From positions 68,150-132,149 of the forward strand of contig CAJTRI010000007.1 of NCBI GenBank assembly GCA_910578615.1: DNA of 64,000 nt. Direction: 5' to 3'. Both the position numbers and the translations under genes were made by a program. The DNA is from an uncultured Duncaniella sp. Its GTDB lineage: Bacteria > Bacteroidota > Bacteroidia > Bacteroidales > Muribaculaceae. Below are positions 1 through 9,156 of this stretch, in pieces. The notes under the pieces are model-generated. The model searched no databases, was not told the origin of the DNA, and saw only the letters and a program-made list of their open reading frames with translations. Every line of letters begins with the position of its first letter. Position 1 is the stretch's first letter.

Positions 1-1
1 T

Positions 2-871
2 GTAAGCGGCGTTGCAGAAAGTTCGGCCATCGCGGCTGCATGTGGAGGGCGTCTCGTCATTGAAAAGCAAAAAGGGGCTGACTTTACATTTGCTGTGGCA
101 ATTGCCTCGGAGTGTGTTCCGGGCGGTCATATAGAGATAGTCGGGGCAGGCCCCGGAGATCCAGAGCTTGTCTCGGTCAGAGGGCGTCGTTTCCTGGAAT
201 CGGCCGATCTTATACTCTATGCCGGCAGCCTCGTGCCTCGTGAGCTTACGTTTTGTGCCAAGGACGGCTGCGTGGTGCGCAGTTCCGCCTCCATGACTCT
301 TGAAGAGCAGTTTGGCCTGATGAAGGAGTTTTATGACCGTGACATGCTTGTGGTACGTCTTCACACCGGCGACCCGTGCATATATGGCGCAATACAGGAA
401 CAGATGGCTTATTTCGACCGTCACGGGATGTCATATCATATCACTCCGGGTATATCGTCGTTTCAGGCGGCGGCGGCCGCGCTGCGTTCGCAGTTCACGA
501 TTCCTGAAAAGGTTCAGACCATAATTCTCACCCGTGGTGAAGGACGCACCCCTATGCCTGACAAGGAGAAACTCAGCAAACTGGCTCGTTCACAGTCCAC
601 GATGTGTATCTATCTCAGCGCCGGGGTGGTTGACGACGTGCAGGCCCAGCTTCTGGAAGCTTATCCCCCGGAGACCCCCGTGGCGGCATGTTATAAGCTG
701 ACATGGAAGGATGAACGCATATATCGCGGACAGCTCAAAGATCTTGCAAAGATAGTTCACGACAACAATCTTACGCTTACCACTTTGCTTGTAGTGGGTG
801 ACGCTATTGACAACCGAGAGGGGCTTTCAAAACTGTATGGGGCCGGTTTCAAGCATCTTTTCCGTCCATGA
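2..871 (+). CDS. cobM: CbiG C-terminus fused to CobM/CbiF precorrin-4 C11-methyltransferase (5' partial)
   Basis: The C-terminal ~257 residues are a tetrapyrrole methylase that puts a methyl group on C11 of (cobalt-)precorrin-4: [12 protein letters not shown] near its start is the SAM-binding signature, followed by the family's AGSLVP segment and an HTGDPCIYG motif. The same frame stays open to the window edge, and the ~31 residues before it ([13 protein letters not shown], then [13 protein letters not shown]) match the C-terminal end of CbiG, cobalt-precorrin-5A hydrolase. So the gene is read as a CbiG-CobM fusion cut by the window. A GTG at 95 could start a free CobM, but the upstream CbiG-like coding argues against it. 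The stop overlaps the next gene's ATG by four bases. Confidence 0.9.
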   Translation, partial: VSGVAESSAIAAACGGRLVIEKQKGADFTFAVAIASECVPGGHIEIVGAGPGDPELVSVRGRRFLESADLILYAGSLVPRELTFCAKDGCVVRSSASMTLEEQFGLMKEFYDRDMLVVRLHTGDPCIYGAIQEQMAYFDRHGMSYHITPGISSFQAAAAALRSQFTIPEKVQTIILTRGEGRTPMPDKEKLSKLARSQSTMCIYLSAGVVDDVQAQLLEAYPPETPVAACYKLTWKDERIYRGQLKDLAKIVHDNNLTLTTLLVVGDAIDNREGLSKLYGAGFKHLFRP

Positions 872-2676
872 TACTTGTATTTGGAGGCACTACCGAAGGG
901 CGTCTCGCCGCAAGGGTACTTGACGGCGCGGCTAAGCCCTACATATATTCCACATGTGGCGGTGCGCAGAATCTATGTTCTCCTTTTGCCATCCAGATAA
1001 GCGGCAGGCTTGATGAGGATGGTATGGCGTGTCTGTTCCGGGAACGAGGTATAAGTCTGGTGATTGATGCCGCACACCCGTTTGCCGAACGTCTTCATGC
1101 CAATGTCGTCCTTGCAGCGGCTGATGCCGGTATCCCCGTGATACGTCTTGAACGCCGTTATCCCCCGCAGGATGGAAGGATAGAGTGGTGTGATGGTTAT
1201 GGTGACGCTGTCCGCAAGATTAAGAGAGCCGGTGTCACACGTCTTCTCGCTCTGACAGGGGTGCAGACAATAGGGAGGTTGCGTGACTACTGGATCGGAA
1301 GGGACTGTACTTTCCGTATTCTTGACCGTGACGATTCACGTTCCATTGTCGGACGAGAGGGATTTCCGTCTGATAAGATAATATATTATGTGCCGGGCGA
1401 GGATGAGGGCGTTGTGCTTGATTCCGTGCGTCCCGATGCCGTCATTCTTAAAGAGAGCGGGGAATCCGGTGGTTTTGCAGCCAAGACCGAGGCCGCGTTG
1501 TCACGTGGTATAAAGGTTTTTGCCGTGAGGAGGCCTGTATTGCCTGACGGGTTCGTGGTGGTGGAGGGGGAGATAACCCTTCGTCGGGCCGTTGAGAGGC
1601 TGATGCCGGGATTTTTCTCTCTCAGAAGCGGTCTCACCACCGGCACATGTGCCACGGCGGCTGTCGTGGCGGCGCTTTCCGCACTGGTCGGTGGTGAAGA
1701 CAATGGTATGGTATGTGTGACGCTACCGGCGGGAGAGACCGTCAGAGTGGAGGCTTCGGTTCTGGAAACAGGTGCGGATTACGCTGTCGCCTCCGTGGTC
1801 AAGGATGCCGGTGATGACTCTGATGTGACCGACGGAGCCGTTATTATAGCCAAAGTTGCATTGTCACCAAGGTCGGAAAAGGATGTCAGATTCTACGGAG
1901 GAGAAGGAATAGGAATAGTCTCCCTGCCCGGACTGGGGATTGCTGTCGGCCAACCGGCTATAAATCCTGTTCCGAGGGATATGATGTGCAGGGCCGTCAG
2001 GGAGGTACTTCCCGAAGGAGGGGTAGATATAACCATCTCTGTTCCCGGAGGTGAAGAGCTTGCTGAACGCACTTTCAACGGACGTGTAGGTGTGGTCGGA
2101 GGGATTTCCATCATCGGGACATCGGGAGTGGTACGCCCGTTCTCTCATGAGGCCTTTGTCGAGGCGCTTACCCGTGAGATAAAGGTGGCTGTGGCTACCG
2201 GGGTGGAGCGTCTGGTAATTAATTCTGGAGCAAAGAGCGAGAACGCGGTAAGAAGTCTTTATCCCGATCTGCCGCCACAGGCATTTGTGCATTACGGGAA
2301 TGCCGTCGGTGAGACGCTCATGGCGGCTGAAAGGCTCGGAATAAGGCATCTGTCGATAGGCCTGATGATAGGCAAGGCTGTGAAAATAGCCGAGGGACAT
2401 CTTGACACGCACTCCCATAAGGTTGCCATGAATTGCGGATTTCTTGCCGGAGTGGCTGGACAGGCAGGATGTTCGGCGAGGGCGGTAGACGCGGTCAGCC
2501 GTATCGACATGGCCCGCCATCTGTGGACGGTGCTGTCTGATGATGATGCCGACATGTTTTTTAATGAATTACTTTCCCTATGCCACTCATGCTGCCGGTC
2601 GGTCTTTCATGACGGTAGCCTTGAAGCTGTCCTGATAGATGACGGGGGAAATATAAGATATACGTTTGGAATATGA
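868..2676 (+). CDS. cbiD: Fused precorrin-6A reductase (CobK/CbiJ) and cobalt-precorrin-5B C1-methyltransferase (CbiD)
   Basis: Two enzymes in one 602-residue chain. Residues 1 to ~245 are CobK/CbiJ-like: [15 protein letters not shown] at the N terminus is the nucleotide-binding start of the NAD(P)H-dependent precorrin-6A reductase, and DAAHPFAE is also typical. Residues ~250 to 602 are CbiD, beginning with the hallmark [12 protein letters not shown] and including a [12 protein letters not shown] stretch. CbiD belongs to the anaerobic (early cobalt insertion) pathway. The two activities act close together during ring contraction and reduction. The start codon lies in an ATGA overlap with cobM and the stop overlaps cbiA in the same way, so translation is probably coupled. 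Confidence 0.93.
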   Translation: MILVFGGTTEGRLAARVLDGAAKPYIYSTCGGAQNLCSPFAIQISGRLDEDGMACLFRERGISLVIDAAHPFAERLHANVVLAAADAGIPVIRLERRYPPQDGRIEWCDGYGDAVRKIKRAGVTRLLALTGVQTIGRLRDYWIGRDCTFRILDRDDSRSIVGREGFPSDKIIYYVPGEDEGVVLDSVRPDAVILKESGESGGFAAKTEAALSRGIKVFAVRRPVLPDGFVVVEGEITLRRAVERLMPGFFSLRSGLTTGTCATAAVVAALSALVGGEDNGMVCVTLPAGETVRVEASVLETGADYAVASVVKDAGDDSDVTDGAVIIAKVALSPRSEKDVRFYGGEGIGIVSLPGLGIAVGQPAINPVPRDMMCRAVREVLPEGGVDITISVPGGEELAERTFNGRVGVVGGISIIGTSGVVRPFSHEAFVEALTREIKVAVATGVERLVINSGAKSENAVRSLYPDLPPQAFVHYGNAVGETLMAAERLGIRHLSIGLMIGKAVKIAEGHLDTHSHKVAMNCGFLAGVAGQAGCSARAVDAVSRIDMARHLWTVLSDDDADMFFNELLSLCHSCCRSVFHDGSLEAVLIDDGGNIRYTFGI

Positions 2677-3956
2677 ACCAGTCAAGTTTCGTAATAGCCG
2701 CCACCTCGTCGGGTTGTGGAAAGACCACGTTCTCTCTCGGACTGATGCGCTTACTGCGAGACCGAGGTATGAAGGTCGGCCCTTTCAAAGTAGGGCCTGA
2801 CTATATAGACACACAGTTTCACGGCGTGGCTTGTGGCCGGAGTTCGGTGAACCTTGATACATTTATGGCTTCCGAGAATCATGTCAGGACTCTGTTCTCA
2901 CGCTATGGTGCCGGGAATGACGTCAATGTGGTTGAGGGTGTCATGGGTATGTTTGACGGGTTTGACCGTATGCGCGGAAGTAGCGCCGATGTGGCTTGCC
3001 TGCTCGGACTGCCGGTTGTTCTTCTTGTCAACGCGGCCTCCACGGCCTATTCGGTAGCTGCGACTATCCACGGTTTCAGGTCGTTTAGAGATGATGTCGG
3101 GGTGGTCGGGGTGGTCTTTAACAGGGTGGCCTCTGAAAACCATTTCAGCTATCTTAAAGCCGCCTGCGAGGATGCCGGGGCAGAGTGTCTTGGCTATATA
3201 GGTCGTTCGGAAGGATTGCAGACCCCTTCGCGTCATCTGGGGCTGGCTTTGTCTGCCCGTGCGGAGATGGAGGGTTTTATAGTCAGGGCTGCTGAGGCCG
3301 TGGGCAAGAATGTGGATATAGAACGTCTTCTTGCCCTGACTTCTCGGAAGAGTGTGGAAATGCCGGAGGAACCGGCACGAGAGATCTCTGAGAGACTGCG
3401 TATAGCCGTGGCGCGTGACGAGGCGTTCAACTTCATATATGAAGAGAACCTGCGCTCTCTTGCCCCTCATGAGCTTGTTTTCTTTTCACCCCTGCGGGAC
3501 AGCCGCCTTCCGAAGGCTGACATTGTGTATCTTCCGGGGGGCTACCCGGAACTATATGCTGACAGACTCGAAGCAAACGAGTCGATGAGGCACTCTGTGG
3601 CCGAATATGCCCGAAGCGGGGGGAGGGTGCTTGCCGAGTGTGGCGGGATGATATATCTGACGTGCGATATTGACGGCCATGCCATGTCAGGCGTACTTCC
3701 TATGACAACCACTATGGAGGGTGCGAGATTGTCGCTGGGTTACAGGATTGTCGAGCTTGGAGACAAGAAGCTGAGAGGGCATGAGTTTCATTATTCCCGC
3801 CTGACCAATCCGTCGGCTCTTCCTTCATCATCTCGTCAGTTCAATGTTAGAGGTGTCGAGGTGGACACTCCGCTATATCGTTATAAAAATACTTTTGCCG
3901 GATATACCCACCTCTACTGGGGCGAGACCGGCATACTGAATATCTGGAATCTATGA
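2673..3956 (+). CDS. cbiA: Cobyrinic acid a,c-diamide synthase (CbiA/CobB)
   Basis: Amidates the a and c carboxylates of cobyrinate using glutamine and ATP. The N-terminal dethiobiotin-synthase-like ATPase is shown by a P-loop (SSGCGKTTFSLGLMR) and KVGPDYID, and VEGVMGMFDG follows. The C-terminal class I glutamine amidotransferase-like domain has VYLPGGYPEL and the nucleophile cysteine in LAECGGMIYL. Length (427) is usual for the family. It overlaps both neighbours by four bases inside the cobalamin operon. Confidence 0.96.
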   Translation: MNQSSFVIAATSSGCGKTTFSLGLMRLLRDRGMKVGPFKVGPDYIDTQFHGVACGRSSVNLDTFMASENHVRTLFSRYGAGNDVNVVEGVMGMFDGFDRMRGSSADVACLLGLPVVLLVNAASTAYSVAATIHGFRSFRDDVGVVGVVFNRVASENHFSYLKAACEDAGAECLGYIGRSEGLQTPSRHLGLALSARAEMEGFIVRAAEAVGKNVDIERLLALTSRKSVEMPEEPAREISERLRIAVARDEAFNFIYEENLRSLAPHELVFFSPLRDSRLPKADIVYLPGGYPELYADRLEANESMRHSVAEYARSGGRVLAECGGMIYLTCDIDGHAMSGVLPMTTTMEGARLSLGYRIVELGDKKLRGHEFHYSRLTNPSALPSSSRQFNVRGVEVDTPLYRYKNTFAGYTHLYWGETGILNIWNL

Positions 3957-4525
3957 GAAGGCTTTATACACGCACTGGTGACAGTGGCATGACCTCTATA
4001 CATGGCAGGATACGCGTCCCTAAGACCGATATACGCATTGAGGCAAACGGTTCGCTTGACGAGCTTAATGTGGCGATAGGGACTGCGCGGTCGTTCATGA
4101 CAGCCGATGACAGGCGTCAGGGAGTTCTTAAAAATATACAGCTTGATATCATGGGGGTGATGAGTCTGGTAGCCACCCGGGCGGATATGAGGGATTCAAA
4201 TCCCAACCGTCTGCCAGACAGTCTTGTGGCTGATGTGGAGAGACTTATAGACCAGACTGCGTCAGCTTGCAGCGAGTCTGCATACTTCATCCTTCCGGGT
4301 GGCACGCGTGTGGCGGCTATGCTCCACGAGGCCCGTGTGGCCGCGAGACGTGCCGAGCGACGTCTTTGGGAACTTAATGATGCAGACCCGGTTCCGGCGG
4401 ATATACTGACATATGTCAACCGTCTGTCCGACCTGTTCTTCGTTATGGCCCGCGAAGAGATGGAATGTGAGAATGTAGATGAGGAAAGATGGCAGTCATT
4501 TGCCTATAAACGAGTTAAGAAATGA
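3953..4525 (+). CDS. PduO-type ATP:cob(I)alamin/cobyrinate adenosyltransferase
   Basis: Transfers the 5'-deoxyadenosyl group of ATP to the cob(I)alt centre of a corrinoid. The N-terminal RRLYTRTGDSGMTS loop is the ATP-binding signature of the PduO family, followed by the substrate-side IEANGSLDELN motif, and the C-terminal helix (VNRLSDLFFVMAREE) is diagnostic. It is not of the CobA/BtuR type. Its place between cbiA and cbiP fits adenosylation at the a,c-diamide stage, before cobyric acid synthase. It overlaps both neighbours by four bases. Confidence 0.93.
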   Translation: MRRLYTRTGDSGMTSIHGRIRVPKTDIRIEANGSLDELNVAIGTARSFMTADDRRQGVLKNIQLDIMGVMSLVATRADMRDSNPNRLPDSLVADVERLIDQTASACSESAYFILPGGTRVAAMLHEARVAARRAERRLWELNDADPVPADILTYVNRLSDLFFVMAREEMECENVDEERWQSFAYKRVKK

Positions 4526-6009
4526 AAGACCGACTTTTACCGCTGATGTTTGCAGGCACCGGGAGTGATGTTGGAAAGAGCCTGATAGCCACCGGCATGT
4601 GCCGTATATTCAGGCAGGACGGGTATAGTCCGGCCCCGTTCAAGGCCCAGAATATGGCTTTGAATTCCTATGCGACGCCTGACGGGTTCGAGATAGGGCG
4701 TGCACAGGCCGTACAGGCCGAGGCGGCCGGAATACCATGTTCCACGGATATGAACCCCTTGCTGCTCAAACCGTCAGGAGACCATACTTCCCAGGTGGTG
4801 CTCAACGGACGGCCCATAGGCAATCGTGACGCATATGAATATTTCAGGCGAGAGGGACGCGAGGAACTTCGAGCCGAAGTGTGCGCGGCCTTTGACAGGC
4901 TTTCCGCAAGATTTAATCCCATCGTGATGGAGGGTGCCGGAAGCATATCCGAAATCAATCTGAGAGATAGCGACCTTGTGAATATGCCGATGGCGCGTCA
5001 TGCCGATGCAAGGGTCATCCTTGTGGCCGACATAGACCGTGGCGGAGTGTTTGCAAGCGTATACGGTTCCATAATGCTTCAATCCCCCGAGGACAGGAAG
5101 CGGATAAGGGGTATAATAGTCAACAAGTTTCGTGGTGATATGAGGCTGTTTGAAGAAGGTCGGCATATGATGGAGGAAATCTGTGATGTGCCTGTGCTCG
5201 GAGTGGTGCCTTATAACCGGGACATCCATATCGAGGAAGAGGACTCTGTATCACTTGATGTAAAGAAACGTCATTCAGCCGATGGAAAAATAAATGTAGC
5301 GGTGGTACTTTTGCGCCACATATCCAATTTTACTGACTTTGACCTTCTTGAAAAGCATTCCGAGGTCAATCTTTATTATACCAATAACGAAAGAGACCTT
5401 TCAGAGGCAGACATAATAATTGTTCCGGGGAGCAAGTCCACTTTGTCTGACCTCTACGAACTGCGACGCAGCGGTCTGGCCAAGGCTATACTTGCAGCCG
5501 CAAGGGACGGGAAGACGGTTGTCGGTATTTGCGGAGGCTATCAGATAATGGGACTTGAAGTAAATGACCCTGACGGTGTGGAGGGTGATCTCAGGACACT
5601 TCCCGGGTTGGGGCTTCTACCCGTGCGGACGACCCTGACCGGTTCCAAGACCACGCGTCAGGTAGACTTTTCATTTGACGGCGGGTCGGAGATGTGTCAC
5701 GGATATGAGATTCACATGGGGACGACTGTCCTTGATGAGGGTGCCATGCCGTTGTGCCGTCTGACAGACGGACAGGAGGATGGTTGCAAGGTTTCTGAAC
5801 GCGTCATGGGCAGCTACATACATGGCCTGCTTGACAACCATACTGTGATCAGCCGTCTGCTTGCCCCCTATATAGGGAAGTGTGAATCTGGCTTCATGCC
5901 GGTTGATTATGTCGCTTACAAGGAGACACAGTATGATGCCTTGGCGGCAATGTTGCGCGAACATGTCGATATAGACAGAATATATAAAATTCTCAGGCAG
6001 GATGATTGA
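4522..6009 (+). CDS. cobQ: Cobyric acid synthase (CbiP/CobQ)
   Basis: Performs the four glutamine-dependent amidations that turn adenosylcobyrinate a,c-diamide into adenosylcobyrate. The N-terminal ATPase domain carries the P-loop GTGSDVGKS, then APFKAQNMALNS and EGAGSISEINL, all characteristic. The C-terminal amidotransferase domain has the nucleophile cysteine in VGICGGYQIMG and a histidine in GSYIHGLLDN. Length (495) is normal. The 3' end overlaps cobD by eight bases. Confidence 0.96.
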   Translation: MKDRLLPLMFAGTGSDVGKSLIATGMCRIFRQDGYSPAPFKAQNMALNSYATPDGFEIGRAQAVQAEAAGIPCSTDMNPLLLKPSGDHTSQVVLNGRPIGNRDAYEYFRREGREELRAEVCAAFDRLSARFNPIVMEGAGSISEINLRDSDLVNMPMARHADARVILVADIDRGGVFASVYGSIMLQSPEDRKRIRGIIVNKFRGDMRLFEEGRHMMEEICDVPVLGVVPYNRDIHIEEEDSVSLDVKKRHSADGKINVAVVLLRHISNFTDFDLLEKHSEVNLYYTNNERDLSEADIIIVPGSKSTLSDLYELRRSGLAKAILAAARDGKTVVGICGGYQIMGLEVNDPDGVEGDLRTLPGLGLLPVRTTLTGSKTTRQVDFSFDGGSEMCHGYEIHMGTTVLDEGAMPLCRLTDGQEDGCKVSERVMGSYIHGLLDNHTVISRLLAPYIGKCESGFMPVDYVAYKETQYDALAAMLREHVDIDRIYKILRQDD

Positions 6010-6991
6010 AGGACATGGTGACGACCTTCACCGCTATGCGGGACGGGTGAGATATAATTTCAGTTCCAATATTCTCCAAACAGTGGATCATACGGGACTC
6101 ATGTCTATGCTTGCGTCTCGGCCTGAACTTATCTCAGGCTATCCTGAACCGGCTCCCCTCTCGCTGGAAAGGCGCCTTGACTCGGAACTCGGACTTCCTT
6201 ATGGTTCAACCATGGTGACGGCTGGTGCCACGGATGCTATATATATGATTGCCGGTAGTTGTGCCGGGAAGACCTTCCATGTATGCGAACCCACTTTCAG
6301 AGAGTATGGTGATGCGTGCACCCTTCACGGTCTTTCTGAGGACGGGTTCGACTGTGCGGATGTGGTATGGCTCTGCAATCCCAACAATCCTGACGGAAAG
6401 GTATGGGACAGGTCTTTTCTTGAAGAGATAACGTTTAGGAGGTCAGGCACATTGTTTGTCATTGACCAGTCATATTCCGACTATGCCACCGATGACCTTG
6501 TAACTCCTGATTATGCTGTCAGAGCCGGAAATATATTGCTCCTCAGTTCGTTGACCAAGCGGTTCTCCGTCCCGGGACTACGTATAGGCTACGTCATAGG
6601 AAGCCCTTCGCTTACCGAGCGCCTTATGCGACGGCGTATGCCTTGGAGTGTGAGCGGGATAGCCATCGAGTCGGCGATGTATCTTCTTGACCATAAGGAT
6701 GAATATCCTATTGATTCCGTAGGACTTCATTCGGAGGTCTGCCGCATTGCTCGCGGATTCAGTGAGGCAGGTATAAAGGTATGTGATACCAAGTGTAATT
6801 TTCTGCTTGCAGAACTTCCGCGACGTAGCGCGTCAGAGCTTAAAGAATGGCTTGTCGACCGTCATGGTATACTCATTCGTGATGCGTCTAATTTCAAGGG
6901 TCTTACTCCGAGACATTTCAGAGTGGCCGCACAGACACCTTGTGAAAATGACTTACTAATAGAAGCTGTCAGGATATGGATGTCGTTATAG
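6002..6991 (+). CDS. cobD: L-threonine-O-3-phosphate decarboxylase-like aminotransferase (CobD family)
   Basis: A fold-type I PLP enzyme of the histidinol-phosphate aminotransferase family. In this operon it most likely decarboxylates threonine phosphate to (R)-1-amino-2-propanol phosphate, the linker of the nucleotide loop. Visible features are the N-terminal HGDD segment (HGGD in homologues), WLCNPNNPDG, and the PLP lysine in SSLTKRFSVPGLRIGY. At 329 residues it is somewhat short for CobD. The start overlaps cbiP, the end overlaps cbiB by 16 bases. Sequence alone does not exclude a histidinol-phosphate aminotransferase, but the context argues for CobD. Confidence 0.88.
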   Translation: MIEGHGDDLHRYAGRVRYNFSSNILQTVDHTGLMSMLASRPELISGYPEPAPLSLERRLDSELGLPYGSTMVTAGATDAIYMIAGSCAGKTFHVCEPTFREYGDACTLHGLSEDGFDCADVVWLCNPNNPDGKVWDRSFLEEITFRRSGTLFVIDQSYSDYATDDLVTPDYAVRAGNILLLSSLTKRFSVPGLRIGYVIGSPSLTERLMRRRMPWSVSGIAIESAMYLLDHKDEYPIDSVGLHSEVCRIARGFSEAGIKVCDTKCNFLLAELPRRSASELKEWLVDRHGILIRDASNFKGLTPRHFRVAAQTPCENDLLIEAVRIWMSL

Positions 6992-7905
6992 CTGTCGTGC
7001 CATTGCTTGCCGGGTGGCTTTTGGATCTGGTTTTCGGTGACCCGGCCTGTCTGCCTCATCCGGTCGTAGGATTCGGGAAAGGCATCTCTTTTTTCGAACG
7101 TAGGCTTAATCATGGCTCATATCAGGTGGCCAAAGGTGCGTTTACCGCTGTCGGACTTGTTCTGGCAGTCTATGTGGCATCCTTCCTCCTTCTTCGGGCA
7201 CTCACGCCGTGGGTGTGGGTGAAGGTTGCAGTCGAGACTGTTGCATTGTTCTATTGTCTTGCCGGTAAGACACTTGCTCGTGAGGTCAGGATGGTATTCG
7301 AGGCAGCCGACCGCTCTCTTGAAGATGGACGAAAGCAGGTAGGGCGCATCGTGGGGCGTGATACTGCCTCGCTTTCAGACGGTGAGATCCGTACTGCGGC
7401 GCTTGAAACACTTGCTGAAAATCTCAGTGACGGAGTGATAGCTCCTTTGTTCTGGTACACTCTTCTGGGTATTCCGGGAATGTTGGCTTATAAGATGGTC
7501 AACACGCTTGACTCCATGGTGGGTTACAGGAATGACCGCTACCGTGATTTCGGCCGGTGGGCAGCAAAGATTGATGATGTTGCCAACTATATACCGTCGC
7601 GTCTGACTGCGCTATTGATGATTCTTGTGGCCGGGCGTCCCGGTCTGTGGGGATGGGTGAGGAGTTATGGCCCTCGGCATGCGAGTCCCAATTCAGGCTA
7701 TCCCGAGGCCGCTCTTGCCGGTATCCTTGACTGCCGTTTCGGCGGTACTCATGACTATTTCGGTGAGTCGGTCTATAAACCTTATATCGGGGTCAGTCCT
7801 CGTGCTCTTACATCGTCCGATATGCGGCGCGCCATTCGTGTCAATCGCCTTGCAGAGGCGGCTATGATTGTTATCGTTCTTGTTGTCAGAGTTCTATCTC
7901 AATAA
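6976..7905 (+). CDS. cbiB: Adenosylcobinamide-phosphate synthase (CbiB, called CobD in aerobic nomenclature)
   Basis: Integral membrane enzyme joining the aminopropanol (phosphate) arm to adenosylcobyrate. The family signature LLDLVFGDPACLPHPV is at the N terminus, with PLFWYTLLGIPGMLAYKMVNTLDSMVGY split over the central region and SPNSGYPEAALAG near residue 240. Several hydrophobic helices are visible. It is the last gene of the plus-strand cobalamin operon. Its last 20 bases overlap the 3' end of the convergent cobC gene, leaving no room for a conventional intrinsic terminator. Confidence 0.95.
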   Translation: MDVVIAVVPLLAGWLLDLVFGDPACLPHPVVGFGKGISFFERRLNHGSYQVAKGAFTAVGLVLAVYVASFLLLRALTPWVWVKVAVETVALFYCLAGKTLAREVRMVFEAADRSLEDGRKQVGRIVGRDTASLSDGEIRTAALETLAENLSDGVIAPLFWYTLLGIPGMLAYKMVNTLDSMVGYRNDRYRDFGRWAAKIDDVANYIPSRLTALLMILVAGRPGLWGWVRSYGPRHASPNSGYPEAALAGILDCRFGGTHDYFGESVYKPYIGVSPRALTSSDMRRAIRVNRLAEAAMIVIVLVVRVLSQ

Positions 7906-8413
7906 TCCCGCCATAAGGGGGAAGATGGTCAAAAGCCGTGGCAGCCGGTATCATCTCTTTTAATAGCATAGACTGGAGAAGTATTCCGCCATGGGCGAAG
8001 ACGGCCACGTTTTGGAAAGGCTGGTGGCTGAGTTCGTCAAGAAACGATGAAAGCCGGTCTCGCTGGTCGGCAAATGACTCTCCGCCGGTGGCGCGTACAT
8101 TGAAGTAGTCATCAAACCATCTTTGCAACCCGGGATCGGAAATCTCCTCCCACCGTTGCATCTCCCATTCTCCGAAATCCATCTCCATCAGCCGGCGGTC
8201 TCTGATAGCATGGGTATATCCGCAATAATCGGCCAGTCTGGTGCACCGGCTTAGAGGGGAGGTATAGACACGGTCGAAAGGGATGTTTTCGAGTCTTGAC
8301 TTCACCCGGGCAGCCTCCTGGGGGAAAGAGTCTTTAAGCGGGACGTCCGTCTGTCCGTAGCAAGTTCCGGCAGGGACATCCACGGCAGTGTGGCGTATCA
8401 TTGTGACATTCAT
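7886..8413 (-). CDS. cobC: Alpha-ribazole phosphatase-like histidine phosphatase (CobC)
   Basis: A phosphoglycerate-mutase-type phosphatase expected to dephosphorylate alpha-ribazole-5'-phosphate (or adenosylcobalamin-5'-phosphate). The catalytic histidine is in MIRHT at the N terminus (RHG in most members), YGQTDVPL and TSPLSRC follow as in CobC, and the second histidine is in VFAHGGIL. The frame is open back to 8485, but the ATG at 8413 gives the normal N terminus and overlaps the cobS stop as ATGA, so this start was chosen (175 aa). It ends the minus-strand operon. Confidence 0.88.
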   Translation of the reverse strand: MNVTMIRHTAVDVPAGTCYGQTDVPLKDSFPQEAARVKSRLENIPFDRVYTSPLSRCTRLADYCGYTHAIRDRRLMEMDFGEWEMQRWEEISDPGLQRWFDDYFNVRATGGESFADQRDRLSSFLDELSHQPFQNVAVFAHGGILLQSMLLKEMIPAATAFDHLPPYGGIIEIEL

Positions 8414-9156
8414 AGTGAAAGATGGTTTATTGTTGCGGCTGAGATGAAAAACGAGAGTTCGGAGAGCAGGAATGTGGCACCGCAACAGTCACCTGTATAT
8501 CCATGTATGCGTTTGTGCATCAACATTATAAGCAGCACCGAAACAACAGCCGGAGCTGTTGCGGCGGTTGTATATGGCCATGGCAGAAGCAGTAGTGGTA
8601 GAGCGCCGAAAAGCAGGCTTGTAATCCACTGGGATGCGCCCATACGCGAGTAGACGGTCTTGTTTTTGGCTTCCTCTTCCTTGCGGGCATATGGCAGGAA
8701 GTTGATTATCTGTGAGGCGCAGAACTTGCTCCACGGGTCGGCGGCAAGAAGTACGAGACATGCCGTCCTAAGCGGAAGTGACGACAAAAGCGTCAGGAGC
8801 ATGAGATAATAGATGACAAGGCTGATGACACCGTAAGTGCCGATATGGGAGTCTTTCATGATGGCGAGGACACGCTCGCGGGTATTGCCGCCACCCATCC
8901 CGTCGAAAAAATCGGCCATTCCGTCTTCATGGAGCGCGCCTGTGATTATGAGCCTTACGGTAAACGTGGTTATAATTGCGGCAGGAAGAGGCAGGACGGT
9001 CGCGGTTCCTAAAAGAACCAGAGCCGAGATTGCGCCTGTCAGCCATCCTACGGCAGACCATAGGTCGACCACTCTTTTGTAATACCGGGCCGGAACCTCG
9101 GTTATGCGCCAGAAGGGTAGGCGGGTGAAGAAGATGAGGGCGGCGAGGAGTTTCAT
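8410..9156 (-). CDS. cobS: Adenosylcobinamide-GDP ribazoletransferase (cobalamin synthase CobS)
   Basis: Membrane enzyme that couples adenosylcobinamide-GDP with alpha-ribazole(-phosphate). The family pattern is clear: LIFFTRLPFWR at the N terminus, then ALHEDGMADFFDGMGGG with the acidic metal-binding motif, KDSHIGTYGVISL, and several hydrophobic helices. Length 248 is usual. The start overlaps the cobT stop and the stop overlaps the cobC start, each by four bases. Confidence 0.95.
   Translation of the reverse strand: MKLLAALIFFTRLPFWRITEVPARYYKRVVDLWSAVGWLTGAISALVLLGTATVLPLPAAIITTFTVRLIITGALHEDGMADFFDGMGGGNTRERVLAIMKDSHIGTYGVISLVIYYLMLLTLLSSLPLRTACLVLLAADPWSKFCASQIINFLPYARKEEEAKNKTVYSRMGASQWITSLLFGALPLLLLPWPYTTAATAPAVVSVLLIMLMHKRIHGYTGDCCGATFLLSELSFFISAATINHLSL

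Noticed and set aside
1..94. Cobalamin riboswitch for the cobalamin operon
   Set aside because: The window begins inside coding sequence, so any riboswitch would lie upstream. None is seen near cobU either.
1864..2520. 218-codon minus-strand ORF opposite cbiD
   Set aside because: It lies wholly antisense to well-conserved CbiD coding and has no family features; it is a shadow of the GC-rich third positions.
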